44,526 nt of DNA from Rhodoferax sp. U11-2br (lineage in GTDB: Bacteria > Pseudomonadota > Gammaproteobacteria > Burkholderiales > Burkholderiaceae_C): contig NZ_JAHFZF010000038.1 in the NCBI RefSeq assembly GCF_018619435.1, positions 1 through 44,526 on the forward strand. The letters run 5' to 3'. The notes beneath the pieces were generated by a model. The model saw nothing but the letters and a program-made list of their open reading frames with translations, was not told the DNA's origin and made no database searches. Below, piece after piece: positions 17,226 through 25,829 of this stretch. Each line of letters opens with the position of its first letter. Positions within the stretch are counted from its first letter, which is position 1. A program made the translations under genes and the position numbers.

Positions 17226-19009
17226 CCCCCGCGCCGTCTGCCAAACACCGCGCTGAGGCCCACACGGGTCCGTTGGACTGGCGCAGTCTGGTGTCCTGGC
17301 TCAAGGCGGATGGCACCATCTCGGCGCAGGAGGCCCAGCGCATCCACACCCGCTGCGCCCAGGCCGAAAGCGTGCAGCATCCCTTGTTGCGTCTGGCCAG
17401 CGTGGCGGTGCATCGGGCCGCAGACGACAAGCCGATGGACCTGGAGTCGCTGACCCAGTGGCTGGCCGGTCATGTGAAACTGGCCTATCTGCGTATTGAC
17501 CCACTCAAGGTGGATGTGGGCAAGGTGGCCGACACCATGAGTCCGGCTTACGCCGAGCGCCACAAAATCTTGCCAGTGCAGGTCAGTGCCCACGAGATTG
17601 TGGTGGCCACGGCAGAGCCTTTCATGACCGACTGGGTCGGCGAGGTCGAACGCCAGGCACGGCGCAGCGTGCGCCGTGTGGTGGCGAACCCGCAGGACAT
17701 CCACCGCTACACGGTGGAATTTTTTGCCCTGGCCAAGTCGGTACGCGCCGCGGCCAAGTCGGGCGCCAATGTGGGCTCCAGTTTTGAGCAATTGGTTGAA
17801 CTCGGCAAAAGCAACAAACAGCTCGACGCCAACGACCAGAGTGTGGTGCAGGTGGTGGATTGGTTGTGGCAATACGCGTTTGACCAGCGCGCCAGTGACA
17901 TCCACTTGGAGCCCCGGCGCGAGCAAGGTGTGATCCGTTTCCGCATCGACGGTGTGTTGCACCCGGTCTACCAGATGCCGATGGGCGTGCTCACCGCGAT
18001 GACCGCACGCATCAAGCTGCTCAGCCGTATGGACGTGGTGGAAAAACGCCGACCGCAGGATGGCCGCATCAAGACCCGCAACCCCGGCGGGGCCGAGGTC
18101 GAGATGCGGATTTCGACCCTGCCCACCGCTTTTGGTGAAAAGATGGTGATGCGGATTTTTGACCCGGAGACCACGGTCAAGGAGCTGGACGCGCTGGGTT
18201 TCTCCAAACACGATGCCGAGCGCTGGGAAGCGCTGGTCAAGCGCCCCAACGGCATCATTTTGGTGACTGGCCCGACCGGCTCGGGCAAAACCACCACGCT
18301 GTATTCCACCCTCAAGCGCGTGGCCACTGAAGAGGTCAACGTGAGCACCGTGGAAGACCCGATCGAGATGATCGAGGCCTCGTTCAACCAGACCCAGGTG
18401 CAGATCCAGCTCGACTTTGGCTTCCCCGAAGGCCTTCGGGCCTTGATGCGCCAGGACCCTGACATCATCATGGTCGGTGAAATCCGCGATCAGGCTACCG
18501 CCGAGATGGCTGTGCAGGCGGCGCTGACCGGGCACCTGGTGTTCTCCACCCTACACACCAATGACGCACCGTCTGCCATCACCCGGCTGATGGAGCTGGG
18601 TGTGCCCGCGTATCTGATCAACGCCACGCTGCTGGGTGTGCTGGCGCAACGGCTGGTGCGCACCCTGTGCCCGCTGTGCAAGGCGCCCGATCCTGGAGCC
18701 TCGCGCGAGACGCTGGAGCTGGCGGTCAAGCCCTGGCAGCTCAGTGGCAGTTACAAGCCGTTCAAGCCGGTGGGTTGTGTCGATTGCCGTATGACGGGTT
18801 TTCGCGGGCGCATGGGTTTGTATGAGTTGCTGGTGGTGTCGGAGGCCTTCAGGTCCCAGATCAACCGTGAGCCCAACGCCGATGCGCTCAAGCGCCAGGC
18901 TATCAGTGATGGCATGCGCCCGCTGCGGCTGGCGGGGGCTTTGCGGGTCGCGGAAGGCTTGACGGTGCTGGAGGAAGTCTTGTCCAGCACACCGTCGCCA
19001 GAGTATTAA
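17222..19009 (+). CDS. GspE/PulE-family type II secretion or type IV pilus assembly ATPase
   Basis: A 595-residue hexameric secretion ATPase. An N-terminal MshEN-like region (about 1-170) precedes the N2 domain and the RecA-like core with Walker A GPTGSGKTT near residue 350, the Asp box STVEDPIEM near residue 377, Walker B DIIMVGEIRD near residue 413, and the His box HLVFSTLHTND. The zinc-binding tetracysteine is complete: CPLC near residue 482 and CVDC near residue 519. No other type II or pilus genes are nearby, so it is an orphan GspE/PulE paralogue. Its ATG overlaps the preceding stop (ATGA), coupling it to the spermidine-synthase-like protein. MshEN domains of this family can bind c-di-GMP. 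Confidence 0.93.
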   Translation: MTPAPSAKHRAEAHTGPLDWRSLVSWLKADGTISAQEAQRIHTRCAQAESVQHPLLRLASVAVHRAADDKPMDLESLTQWLAGHVKLAYLRIDPLKVDVGKVADTMSPAYAERHKILPVQVSAHEIVVATAEPFMTDWVGEVERQARRSVRRVVANPQDIHRYTVEFFALAKSVRAAAKSGANVGSSFEQLVELGKSNKQLDANDQSVVQVVDWLWQYAFDQRASDIHLEPRREQGVIRFRIDGVLHPVYQMPMGVLTAMTARIKLLSRMDVVEKRRPQDGRIKTRNPGGAEVEMRISTLPTAFGEKMVMRIFDPETTVKELDALGFSKHDAERWEALVKRPNGIILVTGPTGSGKTTTLYSTLKRVATEEVNVSTVEDPIEMIEASFNQTQVQIQLDFGFPEGLRALMRQDPDIIMVGEIRDQATAEMAVQAALTGHLVFSTLHTNDAPSAITRLMELGVPAYLINATLLGVLAQRLVRTLCPLCKAPDPGASRETLELAVKPWQLSGSYKPFKPVGCVDCRMTGFRGRMGLYELLVVSEAFRSQINREPNADALKRQAISDGMRPLRLAGALRVAEGLTVLEEVLSSTPSPEY

Positions 19010-19029
19010 ATTCACAAGGAGTCGTTGGG

Positions 19030-19526
19030 ATGTCGGTTGTGCAAGACAAAGATGTGTATGCGGGTGCGTTGCTGGCGCTGGTGGGTTCAGCGTTTGCCTG
19101 GGGCGCAACCTCTTACACGGTGGGCACCAGTGCCCGCATGGGGCCAGGTTATTTCCCGATGGTGTTGGGGGTGCTGCTGGCGCTGCTGGGGGTACTGATT
19201 TTGCTGCGCGGTTGGCGTAAAGCGCTTGATCAGCGTCTGGCGGTTGGTCCTTGGGCCTGGAAGCCGCTGTTTTTCATTGTGGCGGCCAACCTGTTGTTCG
19301 GGGTGCTGCTGGGTGGGCTGCCCAGCTTGAACTGGCCTGCCATGGGCTTCATCGTGGCGATATTTGGCCTGACCCTGGTGGCAGGCCTGGCCGGTGAACG
19401 CTTCAACCTGAAAGAAAGCCTGCTGCTGGCCTTGGTGCTGGCTGTCGGCAGCTACCTGGCCTTTGTGCTCTTGTTGCAGCTGCAACTGCCGGTCTGGCCT
19501 GTTGTGTCCTTGGGGCAGGGGGCGTG
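19030..19526 (+). CDS. tctB: tripartite tricarboxylate transporter small membrane subunit (TctB family)
   Basis: A 165-residue membrane protein with four hydrophobic segments, matching the TctB subunit of TTT transporters. Typical features are the N-terminal helix followed by the conserved GTSARMGPGYFPMVLG (residues about 32-47), which precedes the second helix, and a Gly/Leu-rich C-terminal pair of helices. AAGGAG is placed well before the ATG. The last bases overlap the start of the TctA gene (TGATG). It works with TctA and a periplasmic Bug protein to import carboxylates such as citrate or related acids; substrate cannot be deduced. Confidence 0.92.
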
Positions 19527-21038
19527 ATGGATCTGATCACCAACTTGTCCATGGGTTTTGGTGTGGCGGTCACACCGATCAACCTGCTCTACGCCTTTGT
19601 GGGTTGTCTGCTGGGTACCCTGATCGGGGTGCTGCCCGGTATTGGCCCGGTGGCCACGATTGCCATGTTGCTGCCAGCCACCTATGCGTTGCCGCCGGTG
19701 TCGGCGCTGATCATGTTGGCGGGCATTTATTACGGTGCGCAGTATGGTGGTTCAACCACCGCCATCCTGGTGAATCTGCCGGGAGAAGCGTCCTCGGTGG
19801 TCACGGTCATTGATGGTTACCAGATGGCGCGCAAGGGTCGGGCCGGGCCGGCGCTGGCTGCGGCCGGGCTCGGGTCCTTTTTTGCAGGCAGTGTGGGTAC
19901 GCTGATTCTGGCGGCCTTTGCCGGACCGTTGACTGAGGTGGCGTTCAAGTTTGGGCCCGCCGAGTATTTTTCACTGATGGTTCTTGGGTTGATTGGTGCG
20001 GTGGTGCTGGCCTCGGGCTCCTTGCTCAAGGCGGTGGCGATGATTGTGCTGGGCCTGCTGCTGGGCCTGGTTGGCACCGATGTGAACTCGGGTGTGGCGC
20101 GGTTTGCCTTTGATATACCTGAGCTGACCGATGGCATTGGTTTCATCGTGATCGCCATGGGGGTTTTTGGCTACGGCGAAATCATTGCCAACCTGTCGGT
20201 CAAGGAGGCGCACCGCGAGGTCTTCACTTCCAAAGTGCACGGCCTGATGCCGACACGTGAGGACTTCAAACGCATGTTGCCCGCGGTGCTGCGTGGCACC
20301 AGCATTGGCTCGATTCTGGGCATTCTGCCGGGAGGCGGTGCTTTGCTGGCGGCGTTTGCGGCATACAGCGTCGAGAAAAAAACCAAGCTGCACACCGGCG
20401 AGGTGCCGTTTGGCGAAGGCAATATCCGGGGTGTGGCCGCGCCCGAGGCTGCCAACAACGCGGGTGCACAGACCTCGTTCATCCCCTTGCTCACCCTAGG
20501 CATCCCACCCAATGCGGTGATGGCGCTGATGGTGGGCGCCATGACCATCCACAACATCCAGCCCGGCCCGCAGGTGATGAGCAGCAACCCCGAGCTGTTC
20601 TGGGGCCTGATTGCCTCGATGTGGATTGGCAACGCGATGCTGGTGGTGCTGAACCTGCCGCTGATCGGTATCTGGATCAAGCTGCTCTCCGTACCCTACC
20701 GCTGGCTGTTCCCGGCGATTGTGTTGTTCTGCGCGATCGGGGTGTACAGCACCAACAACAACACCTGGGACATCTGGATGGTGGGGCTGTTTGGGGTGAT
20801 TGGTTATGTGTTCATCAAACTCGGGCTGGAGCCTGCGCCGCTGCTGCTGGGTTTTATCCTGGGCCCGATGATGGAGGAAAATCTGCGCCGTGCCTTGCTG
20901 CTCTCGCGTGGTGACTGGAGTGTGCTGGTGACGCGGCCGCTGTCGGCCGGTTTGCTGGCTGCGGCGGTGGCGATGTTGCTGGTGGTCTTGCTGCCAGCCA
21001 TCAAGCGCCAACGCGAAGCTGCCTTTGTGGAAGACTAG
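19527..21038 (+). CDS. tctA: tripartite tricarboxylate transporter large permease (TctA family)
   Basis: A 503-residue polytopic permease with about eleven to twelve hydrophobic segments. Two family signatures are plain: GTLIGVLPGIGPVATIAMLLP near residue 31 and YYGAQYGGSTTAILVNLPGE near residue 72, and their internal repeat appears as GILPGGGALLAAFAAY near residue 267 and LLTLGIPPNAVMALMVGAM near residue 324. It is the ion-coupled translocation subunit that pairs with TctB and a Bug binding protein. The ATG at 19527 shares one base with the tctB stop; a GTG one codon earlier is possible but less likely. Confidence 0.96.
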   Translation: MDLITNLSMGFGVAVTPINLLYAFVGCLLGTLIGVLPGIGPVATIAMLLPATYALPPVSALIMLAGIYYGAQYGGSTTAILVNLPGEASSVVTVIDGYQMARKGRAGPALAAAGLGSFFAGSVGTLILAAFAGPLTEVAFKFGPAEYFSLMVLGLIGAVVLASGSLLKAVAMIVLGLLLGLVGTDVNSGVARFAFDIPELTDGIGFIVIAMGVFGYGEIIANLSVKEAHREVFTSKVHGLMPTREDFKRMLPAVLRGTSIGSILGILPGGGALLAAFAAYSVEKKTKLHTGEVPFGEGNIRGVAAPEAANNAGAQTSFIPLLTLGIPPNAVMALMVGAMTIHNIQPGPQVMSSNPELFWGLIASMWIGNAMLVVLNLPLIGIWIKLLSVPYRWLFPAIVLFCAIGVYSTNNNTWDIWMVGLFGVIGYVFIKLGLEPAPLLLGFILGPMMEENLRRALLLSRGDWSVLVTRPLSAGLLAAAVAMLLVVLLPAIKRQREAAFVED

Positions 21039-21065
21039 CTTGGTGACTTTCTCAAAAATTTATAA

Positions 21066-21112
21066 GAAATCAACCTGTAGCCCTTATGTCTAAAGGGCAG
21101 GAAGCTCCACAA
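21066..21112 (-). repeat. dispersed palindromic repeat, copy 2, overlapping a gene start
   Basis: Reverse-orientation, divergent copy of the window's repeat. Its core stem is GCCCTT (21080-21085), a seven-base loop and AAGGGC (21093-21098). The loop begins with the ATG of the following EamA gene, so the repeat supplies the start codon and the first residues of that protein. Confidence 0.6.
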
Positions 21113-21985
21113 AACATAGCGTTCGGTTTGCTGCTGGCAACCTTCGGCGCGATTGCGTTCAGCGGCAAAGCGATCATCGTCAAACTGGCCTACCGCTACG
21201 GCGTGGATGCGGTCACGCTGATCATGTACCGCATGTTGTTTGCGCTGCCGATCTTTGCCTTGATGGCCTGGTGGGCGAGTCGGGGCAAACCACCCTTGAC
21301 CCGGCGCGACTGGTGGGGTGTGCTGGGCCTGGGTTTTTCGGGTTATTACCTGGCCAGTTTTCTGGACTTTGCCGGGCTGGCCTACATCAGCGCCTCGCTG
21401 GAGCGGCTGATTTTGTACCTGAACCCGACGCTGGTGCTGATCCTCGGGCGGCTGCTCTACCAGCGCCACATCACCCGTTACCAAGCACTGGGCATGGCCA
21501 TCAGCTACCTCGGGGTGTTGCTGGTGTTTGGCCATGAGATTGGGCTCGCTGGCAGCCATGCGGCGCTCGGTGCGGCGCTGGTGTTTGGCAGCGCCATCAG
21601 TTATGCGGTGTACCTGAGTTTCAGTGGTGAGCTGGTCAAGCGCTTGGGCTCCCTGCGTCTGGTCGGTCTGGCCACGCTGGTGGCCTGTGTGTTGTGTATT
21701 GCGCAATTTGTGCTGCTGCGCCCGATGAGTGCGGCCCTGGTGGCGCCCGAGGTGATCTGGCTGTCGGTGGTGAACGCCACCCTGTGCACCGCCGCACCGG
21801 TGCTGATGGTGATGATGGCCATTGAGCGCATCGGTGCCTCGCTGGCCGCGCAGACCGGCATGGTCGGCCCGATGTCCACCATCGCCATGGGGGCGCTGCT
21901 GCTGGGGGAGCCCTTCACAGGCTGGGTCGCGGCAGGAACGCTGCTGGTGATTGCGGGCATTTTTGTCTTCATGCGGGGGCGCTGA
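21086..21985 (+). CDS. EamA/DMT-family transporter
   Basis: A 299-residue drug/metabolite transporter with ten hydrophobic segments in the two-fold EamA pattern, each half ending in a conserved GxxLxxxG helix (LGMAISYLGVLLVFG near residue 135; LLLGEPFTGWVAAG near residue 270). Members export amino acids or other small metabolites. The first ten residues (MSKGQEAPQN) are encoded by a dispersed repeat and no Shine-Dalgarno is visible, but no better start exists before the first helix. It sits between tctA and the Bug-protein gene on the same strand, interrupting a transporter set. Substrate unknown. Confidence 0.88.
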   Translation: MSKGQEAPQNIAFGLLLATFGAIAFSGKAIIVKLAYRYGVDAVTLIMYRMLFALPIFALMAWWASRGKPPLTRRDWWGVLGLGFSGYYLASFLDFAGLAYISASLERLILYLNPTLVLILGRLLYQRHITRYQALGMAISYLGVLLVFGHEIGLAGSHAALGAALVFGSAISYAVYLSFSGELVKRLGSLRLVGLATLVACVLCIAQFVLLRPMSAALVAPEVIWLSVVNATLCTAAPVLMVMMAIERIGASLAAQTGMVGPMSTIAMGALLLGEPFTGWVAAGTLLVIAGIFVFMRGR

Positions 21986-22063
21986 CAAAGCTGTTGGCAG
22001 GGAAAATGCATGCCTGTTTGGGCGAGGGTATCAGTCACTTTTTTTATTCATCAGGAGTCACAG

Positions 22064-23050
22064 ATGGTTCAGAGTCGTTTGGGGGATCGGGTTCGCAAAT
22101 TGGCACACGCCGTGCTGGTGGGTTCACTGCTGGCAGCAGGTCTGGCCCAGGCACAGACCGGCCCGGTCAAGCTGATGGTTGGGTTCCCGCCCGGAGGCGG
22201 CACCGACGCGATTGCCCGCATCCTGGCCGACAAGCTCAAGGACCAGCTGGGTGTCTCGGTGGTGGTTGACAACAAGGCCGGGGCCGGTGGTCAGATCGCC
22301 GCCCAGGCGCTCAAAGCCGCTGCACCAGATGGCAACACGCTGTTTTTGTCGCATGACCACACCATCTCGATCTTGCCGCTGGTGGTCAAGAACCCCGGTT
22401 TTGAGCCCCACAAGGACTTTGTGGCGGTGGCCGGTTTTGCGACCTTTGTCAACACGCTGGCGGTCTCCGGTGGCACACCAGCCAAAACCATGGCCGAGTA
22501 TGTGAGTTATGTGCAGAAGCAAGGTGGTGGACAGGACACGGTGGGTGTGCCCGCGCCAGCGTCGGTGCCCGAATTTCTGGTCAAGCTGATTGGCCAGAAA
22601 TACAAGCTGGACCTGCAGGCCGCGCCTTACCGTGGCAGTGCGCCGATGATGGCCGACATGCTGGGCAACCAGATCCACGCGGGTGTGGGTTCAGTGCCAG
22701 ACTTCATCGAAAACCAGAAAGCCGGCAAGATCCGTGTGGTGGCGGTGCTTGGCAGTGCGCGCCAGGCCTCTCTGCCCGATGTGCCGACCTTTGCCGAACT
22801 GGGCCTGGCCGGGTTTGAGGATGTGCCTTACTACGGCATTTTTGCGCCCAAGGGCACGCCCCAGCCGGTGATTGACAAGCTGTCGGCCGCTGTCGCCAAG
22901 GTGGTGGCCCTGCCTGATGTGCACGAACGTTTGAGCGCGATGGGTCTTTCCGTGGGCTACATGACCCAGGCCCAGCTGACCAGCCGTGAACTGGCTTATG
23001 CCAACACCTGGACCCGCATCATCCGCGACAGCGGCTTCAAGGCTCAGTAA
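22064..23050 (+). CDS. Bug-family periplasmic solute-binding protein (TctC type)
   Basis: A 328-residue tripartite tricarboxylate transporter receptor. A signal peptide covers about residues 1-31 with a likely cut in AQA before QTG. The mature start PVKLMVGFPPGGGTDAIAR is the standard Bug ligand-loop signature, followed by VVDNKAGAGGQIAAQ near residue 72 and a second domain with APYRGSAPMMADML near residue 188 and PDVPTFAELG near residue 243. AGGAG precedes the ATG at 22064. It probably serves the TctAB pair upstream, from which it is separated by the EamA gene. Ligands of this family are mostly carboxylates; the specific one is unknown. Confidence 0.94.
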   Translation: MVQSRLGDRVRKLAHAVLVGSLLAAGLAQAQTGPVKLMVGFPPGGGTDAIARILADKLKDQLGVSVVVDNKAGAGGQIAAQALKAAAPDGNTLFLSHDHTISILPLVVKNPGFEPHKDFVAVAGFATFVNTLAVSGGTPAKTMAEYVSYVQKQGGGQDTVGVPAPASVPEFLVKLIGQKYKLDLQAAPYRGSAPMMADMLGNQIHAGVGSVPDFIENQKAGKIRVVAVLGSARQASLPDVPTFAELGLAGFEDVPYYGIFAPKGTPQPVIDKLSAAVAKVVALPDVHERLSAMGLSVGYMTQAQLTSRELAYANTWTRIIRDSGFKAQ

Positions 23051-23081
23051 GTGATGGGTTGGGTGGGTTTGGTGCGCGGCC

Positions 23082-23987
23082 TCAGCGCCGCGACGACACC
23101 ACAATGCCACCCGCAATCAGCACAAAGGCCAGTGCGTGGTACAGGTGCGGCACCTCACCCAAAAACAGGCCGGATAACACGGCGGTGAACAGCGGAATCA
23201 GGTTGATGAAAAACCCCGCCACCGACGGTCCGGTGCGCGCTACCCCGGCGCCCCAGGCGCGGTAGGCCAGCAGCGCCGGGCCTACCGCGATGAACAGCAA
23301 CATGCCGGCCAGGGTCCAGCTCAGGTGCAGGCGGCCCCAGCCCAGACCCCATTCGGCCCCGGCAAATAACGCTGACCAGACCAGCCCAAAGGCCACCTGG
23401 CCCATCAGAAACGCCGACCAGTTGGTTCGGATGCTGGCAGGCTCGGTGGTTGGGTGCCCCAGCATCCAGCTGTAATAGGCCCAGGCGGCGGAGGCCAGCA
23501 GGATGTAGAAGTCACCCGGCACCAGGCGCACATTCAGCAGCACGTCGAGTTCGCCACGGCTCATCACCAGCATCACACCGAAAATCGACATGGCCGCACC
23601 GAGCCACTGGCGCCGTGAGATGGCAGCACCAAAAAACACCCGGCCAATCAGCAGCATCCACACCGGGGTGACCGAGCCCACCAGCGTCACATTGATCGCG
23701 CTGGAGGTGTTGAGCGCCAGATAGAGCAGGGCGTTGTAACCGCCAATGCTCAGTAGTGAGAGCCCGGTGAAGCGCCGCCAGCTCGGCCACAGAGGGCTGC
23801 CGGGGCGCAGCACCGATCCGGCCAGTGGCAGCAAGAGCACAAAGGCCAAGCACCAGCGCACCAGATTGAGCGTCATCGGCGAGGCCATGTCGGCAATCAT
23901 GCGGCCCAGCACCGCGTTACACGCCCACAACACCGGTGGCACAGTCAGCAGCAGCGCTGCGGTGGGGGTCACGCGGGGATGGTTCAT
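23082..23987 (-). CDS. EamA/DMT-family transporter
   Basis: A 301-residue ten-helix EamA exporter, convergent with the Bug-protein gene. Family features include the N-terminal WACNAVLGRMI helix followed by LNLVRWCLAF, the first-half end IFGVMLVMSRGELD, and the C-terminal PLFTAVLSGLFLGEVPH plus LIAGGIVVSS. The ATG at 23987 (MNHPRVTPTA) is chosen because it lies just before helix one; an earlier in-frame start would add about 50 non-family residues overlapping the divergent oxidoreductase promoter. It is one of three EamA proteins in the window; no substrate can be assigned. Confidence 0.9.
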   Translation of the reverse strand: MNHPRVTPTAALLLTVPPVLWACNAVLGRMIADMASPMTLNLVRWCLAFVLLLPLAGSVLRPGSPLWPSWRRFTGLSLLSIGGYNALLYLALNTSSAINVTLVGSVTPVWMLLIGRVFFGAAISRRQWLGAAMSIFGVMLVMSRGELDVLLNVRLVPGDFYILLASAAWAYYSWMLGHPTTEPASIRTNWSAFLMGQVAFGLVWSALFAGAEWGLGWGRLHLSWTLAGMLLFIAVGPALLAYRAWGAGVARTGPSVAGFFINLIPLFTAVLSGLFLGEVPHLYHALAFVLIAGGIVVSSRR

Positions 23988-24133
23988 AGGCACCAGCCAG
24001 TGGGCAAACGCGGGGTGAAAAGGGGGAGATGCATGCGGGTGGCGGCGAGTGGTTGGCCATTCTCGCAGCAAAACACAGCGCTCTGTTTCATGGCAACATG
24101 CACCCGCACCGAACAACCCAGAGAGCACTTTGT

Positions 24134-25129
24134 ATGAGCACATTTACCTCACGCGCCATCCAGATCGACCAGCACGGTGGCCCCGAACAACTCCAACTGG
24201 TCCAGATCACCGTGGGTGAACCGGGCCCGGGTGAGGTTCGCATCCGCCACCATGCGGTGGGCCTGAACTTCATCGACGTTTACCACCGTACCGGCCTGTA
24301 CCCGATGCCGATGCCGGCCCGCCTGGGCATGGAGGCAGCGGGCGTGATCGACGCCGTGGGTGAGGGCGTGACCCACCTGCAGGTGGGAGACCGCGCTGCC
24401 TACGCCAGCCCGCCGCCCGGCAGTTATTGTGAGTTGCGAGTGATGCCCGCGAAATGTGTTTGCAAACTCCCGGATGCCATCAGCTTTGAGACCGGTGCCG
24501 CGATGATGCTCAAGGGCTTGACGGCTCAATACCTGCTCAAACGCACCCTGCCGATGGGTGGTTTGCACGCAGGTGACTTTGTGCTGTTCCACGCCGCCGC
24601 CGGTGGCGTGGGGCTGATCGCTTGCCAGTGGGCCCGGGCCTTGGGCCTGCGCCTGATTGGCACCGCTGGTTCAGCACAAAAATGCGCACTGGCCCTTGCC
24701 AATGGTGCGGAGTTTGCTATCAATTACGCAGAAGAGGATTTTCTGGCTCGGGTCAAGGAGATCACCGCAGGCCAGGGTGTCAAGGTGGTCTACGACTCGG
24801 TGGGCAAGGACACCTGGGACAAGTCACTCGATTGCCTGGCGCCTTTGGGCCTGATGGCCAGCTTTGGCAATGCCTCGGGCCCGGTGCCGCCGTTTGCGCC
24901 GGGCATCCTGGGCCCCAAAGGCTCTTTGTATGTGACGCGGCAAACGCTGTTCACCCACATGAACACCCGCGAAAGCACCCAGGCCATGGCGGACGAGTTG
25001 TTTGCGGTGGTGAGCAGCGGCCAGGTCCAGATCCACATCGCGCAGCGTTACCGGCTGGAAGACGTGCAGCAGGCACACCGCGACCTGGAGGCACGCAAAA
25101 CTACCGGCTGCACGGTGTTGACCCTGTAG
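24134..25129 (+). CDS. NADPH:quinone oxidoreductase (zeta-crystallin type)
   Basis: A 331-residue zinc-independent medium-chain dehydrogenase/reductase. The N-terminal GroES-like domain has GPGEVRIRHHAVGLNFIDVY near residue 31 and RLGMEAAGVIDAVGEGV near residue 64, the Rossmann motif is HAAAGGVGLIACQWA near residue 152, and the C-terminal end GRYRLE-like strand carries RYRLEDVQQAHRDLEAR. The length and lack of the zinc-binding cysteines fit quinone oxidoreductase (Qor), which reduces quinones with NADPH. It is divergent from the EamA gene. The ATG at 24134 is the family start. Confidence 0.94.
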   Translation: MSTFTSRAIQIDQHGGPEQLQLVQITVGEPGPGEVRIRHHAVGLNFIDVYHRTGLYPMPMPARLGMEAAGVIDAVGEGVTHLQVGDRAAYASPPPGSYCELRVMPAKCVCKLPDAISFETGAAMMLKGLTAQYLLKRTLPMGGLHAGDFVLFHAAAGGVGLIACQWARALGLRLIGTAGSAQKCALALANGAEFAINYAEEDFLARVKEITAGQGVKVVYDSVGKDTWDKSLDCLAPLGLMASFGNASGPVPPFAPGILGPKGSLYVTRQTLFTHMNTRESTQAMADELFAVVSSGQVQIHIAQRYRLEDVQQAHRDLEARKTTGCTVLTL

Positions 25130-25166
25130 CCGGTTGGGGTGGTGGTCTGGTGCAGGGCTACAAGGC

Positions 25167-25209
25167 TTTTTGGCCTGTAGCCCTTGTTGTATCAGCATCA
25201 GTTGCTATG
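25167..25209 (-). repeat. dispersed palindromic repeat, copy 3 (reverse orientation, diverged)
   Basis: Reads TTTTGGCCTGTAGCCCTTG, a degenerate middle, then GTTGCTAT on the plus strand, the reverse complement of the GATAGC...AAGGGCT...GGCCAA pattern seen elsewhere. The stem is poor. It lies between the convergent quinone oxidoreductase and small periplasmic protein genes. Confidence 0.5.
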
Positions 25210-25249
25210 GGGTCTGATGCATTTGGTGCCTCGTTCCGTGGCCCGGCGC

Positions 25250-25597
25250 TCAATTGAAGAAGCCACGTGCCTTCATCATGTTGCAGCCGTTTTGCCGCGG
25301 TACATTGAGCGTCACGCCTTTTTCCTTGGCGCGCTCCTGCATCAGCTGGTGTTGTGCATCTTGCAACTGTGTGCATTCTTCAAAAGTTTTGGTGGCACGC
25401 ATCTTGGCCATGTGATCGGTTCGTTCCTGCTGGGTCATCAGCGTCCAGCCAGGGGTGTTGGTTTGGCTAAAACGCATACCGCCCCGGCCTTGCCCCATGC
25501 CGGGTCCGTTGCCCATTTGTGCCAGAACTGACGTCGACAAAGCGGCTGTCAATAAAGTGGCGAGGCTGATGCTTTTGATCAGGGTGGATGTTTTCAT
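25250..25597 (-). CDS. small periplasmic protein of unknown function
   Basis: A 115-residue protein with a clear signal peptide (lysine-started hydrophobic core, likely cut at VLA before QMG) and a Met/Gly-rich mature start (QMGNGPGMGQGRGGMRF). The rest has a conserved-looking helix pair with GWTLMTQQERTDHMAKMRA near residue 50, a cysteine in FEECTQLQ and another in NGCNMMKARG, perhaps forming a disulfide. Met- and His-rich periplasmic proteins of this sort are often linked to metal or envelope stress, but I do not recognise a named family. It is divergent from a two-component system 232 bases away, which may control it. AGGAGTTCC lies before the ATG. Confidence 0.75.
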   Translation of the reverse strand: MKTSTLIKSISLATLLTAALSTSVLAQMGNGPGMGQGRGGMRFSQTNTPGWTLMTQQERTDHMAKMRATKTFEECTQLQDAQHQLMQERAKEKGVTLNVPRQNGCNMMKARGFFN

Positions 25598-25829
25598 GAT
25601 GGAACTCCTTGGGTTGAACGGTTGTGGGATGCGTCTCTGGCCTGCATCCCTGGGGGTTATTTGAGGCCCATCATGTCAAGCTAAAGTGTGACCGCAAGTG
25701 CCAAATTGCATCGCTGTGTTGCGTGGCTGACCCGCGATACAGTGCGTTACAAAACTTCTTGCAACAGCGCTTGGTTCAGCCGCCAGGATTGGATGTAGGC
25801 TTGCCAACACCAGGCTTTGGCCCCCCATC

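Noticed and set aside
16937..18535. Very long minus-strand reading opposite the spermidine-synthase-like and PulE genes
   Set aside because: It is histidine- and glycine-rich antisense to clearly conserved coding sequence and is explained by high GC in the wobble positions.
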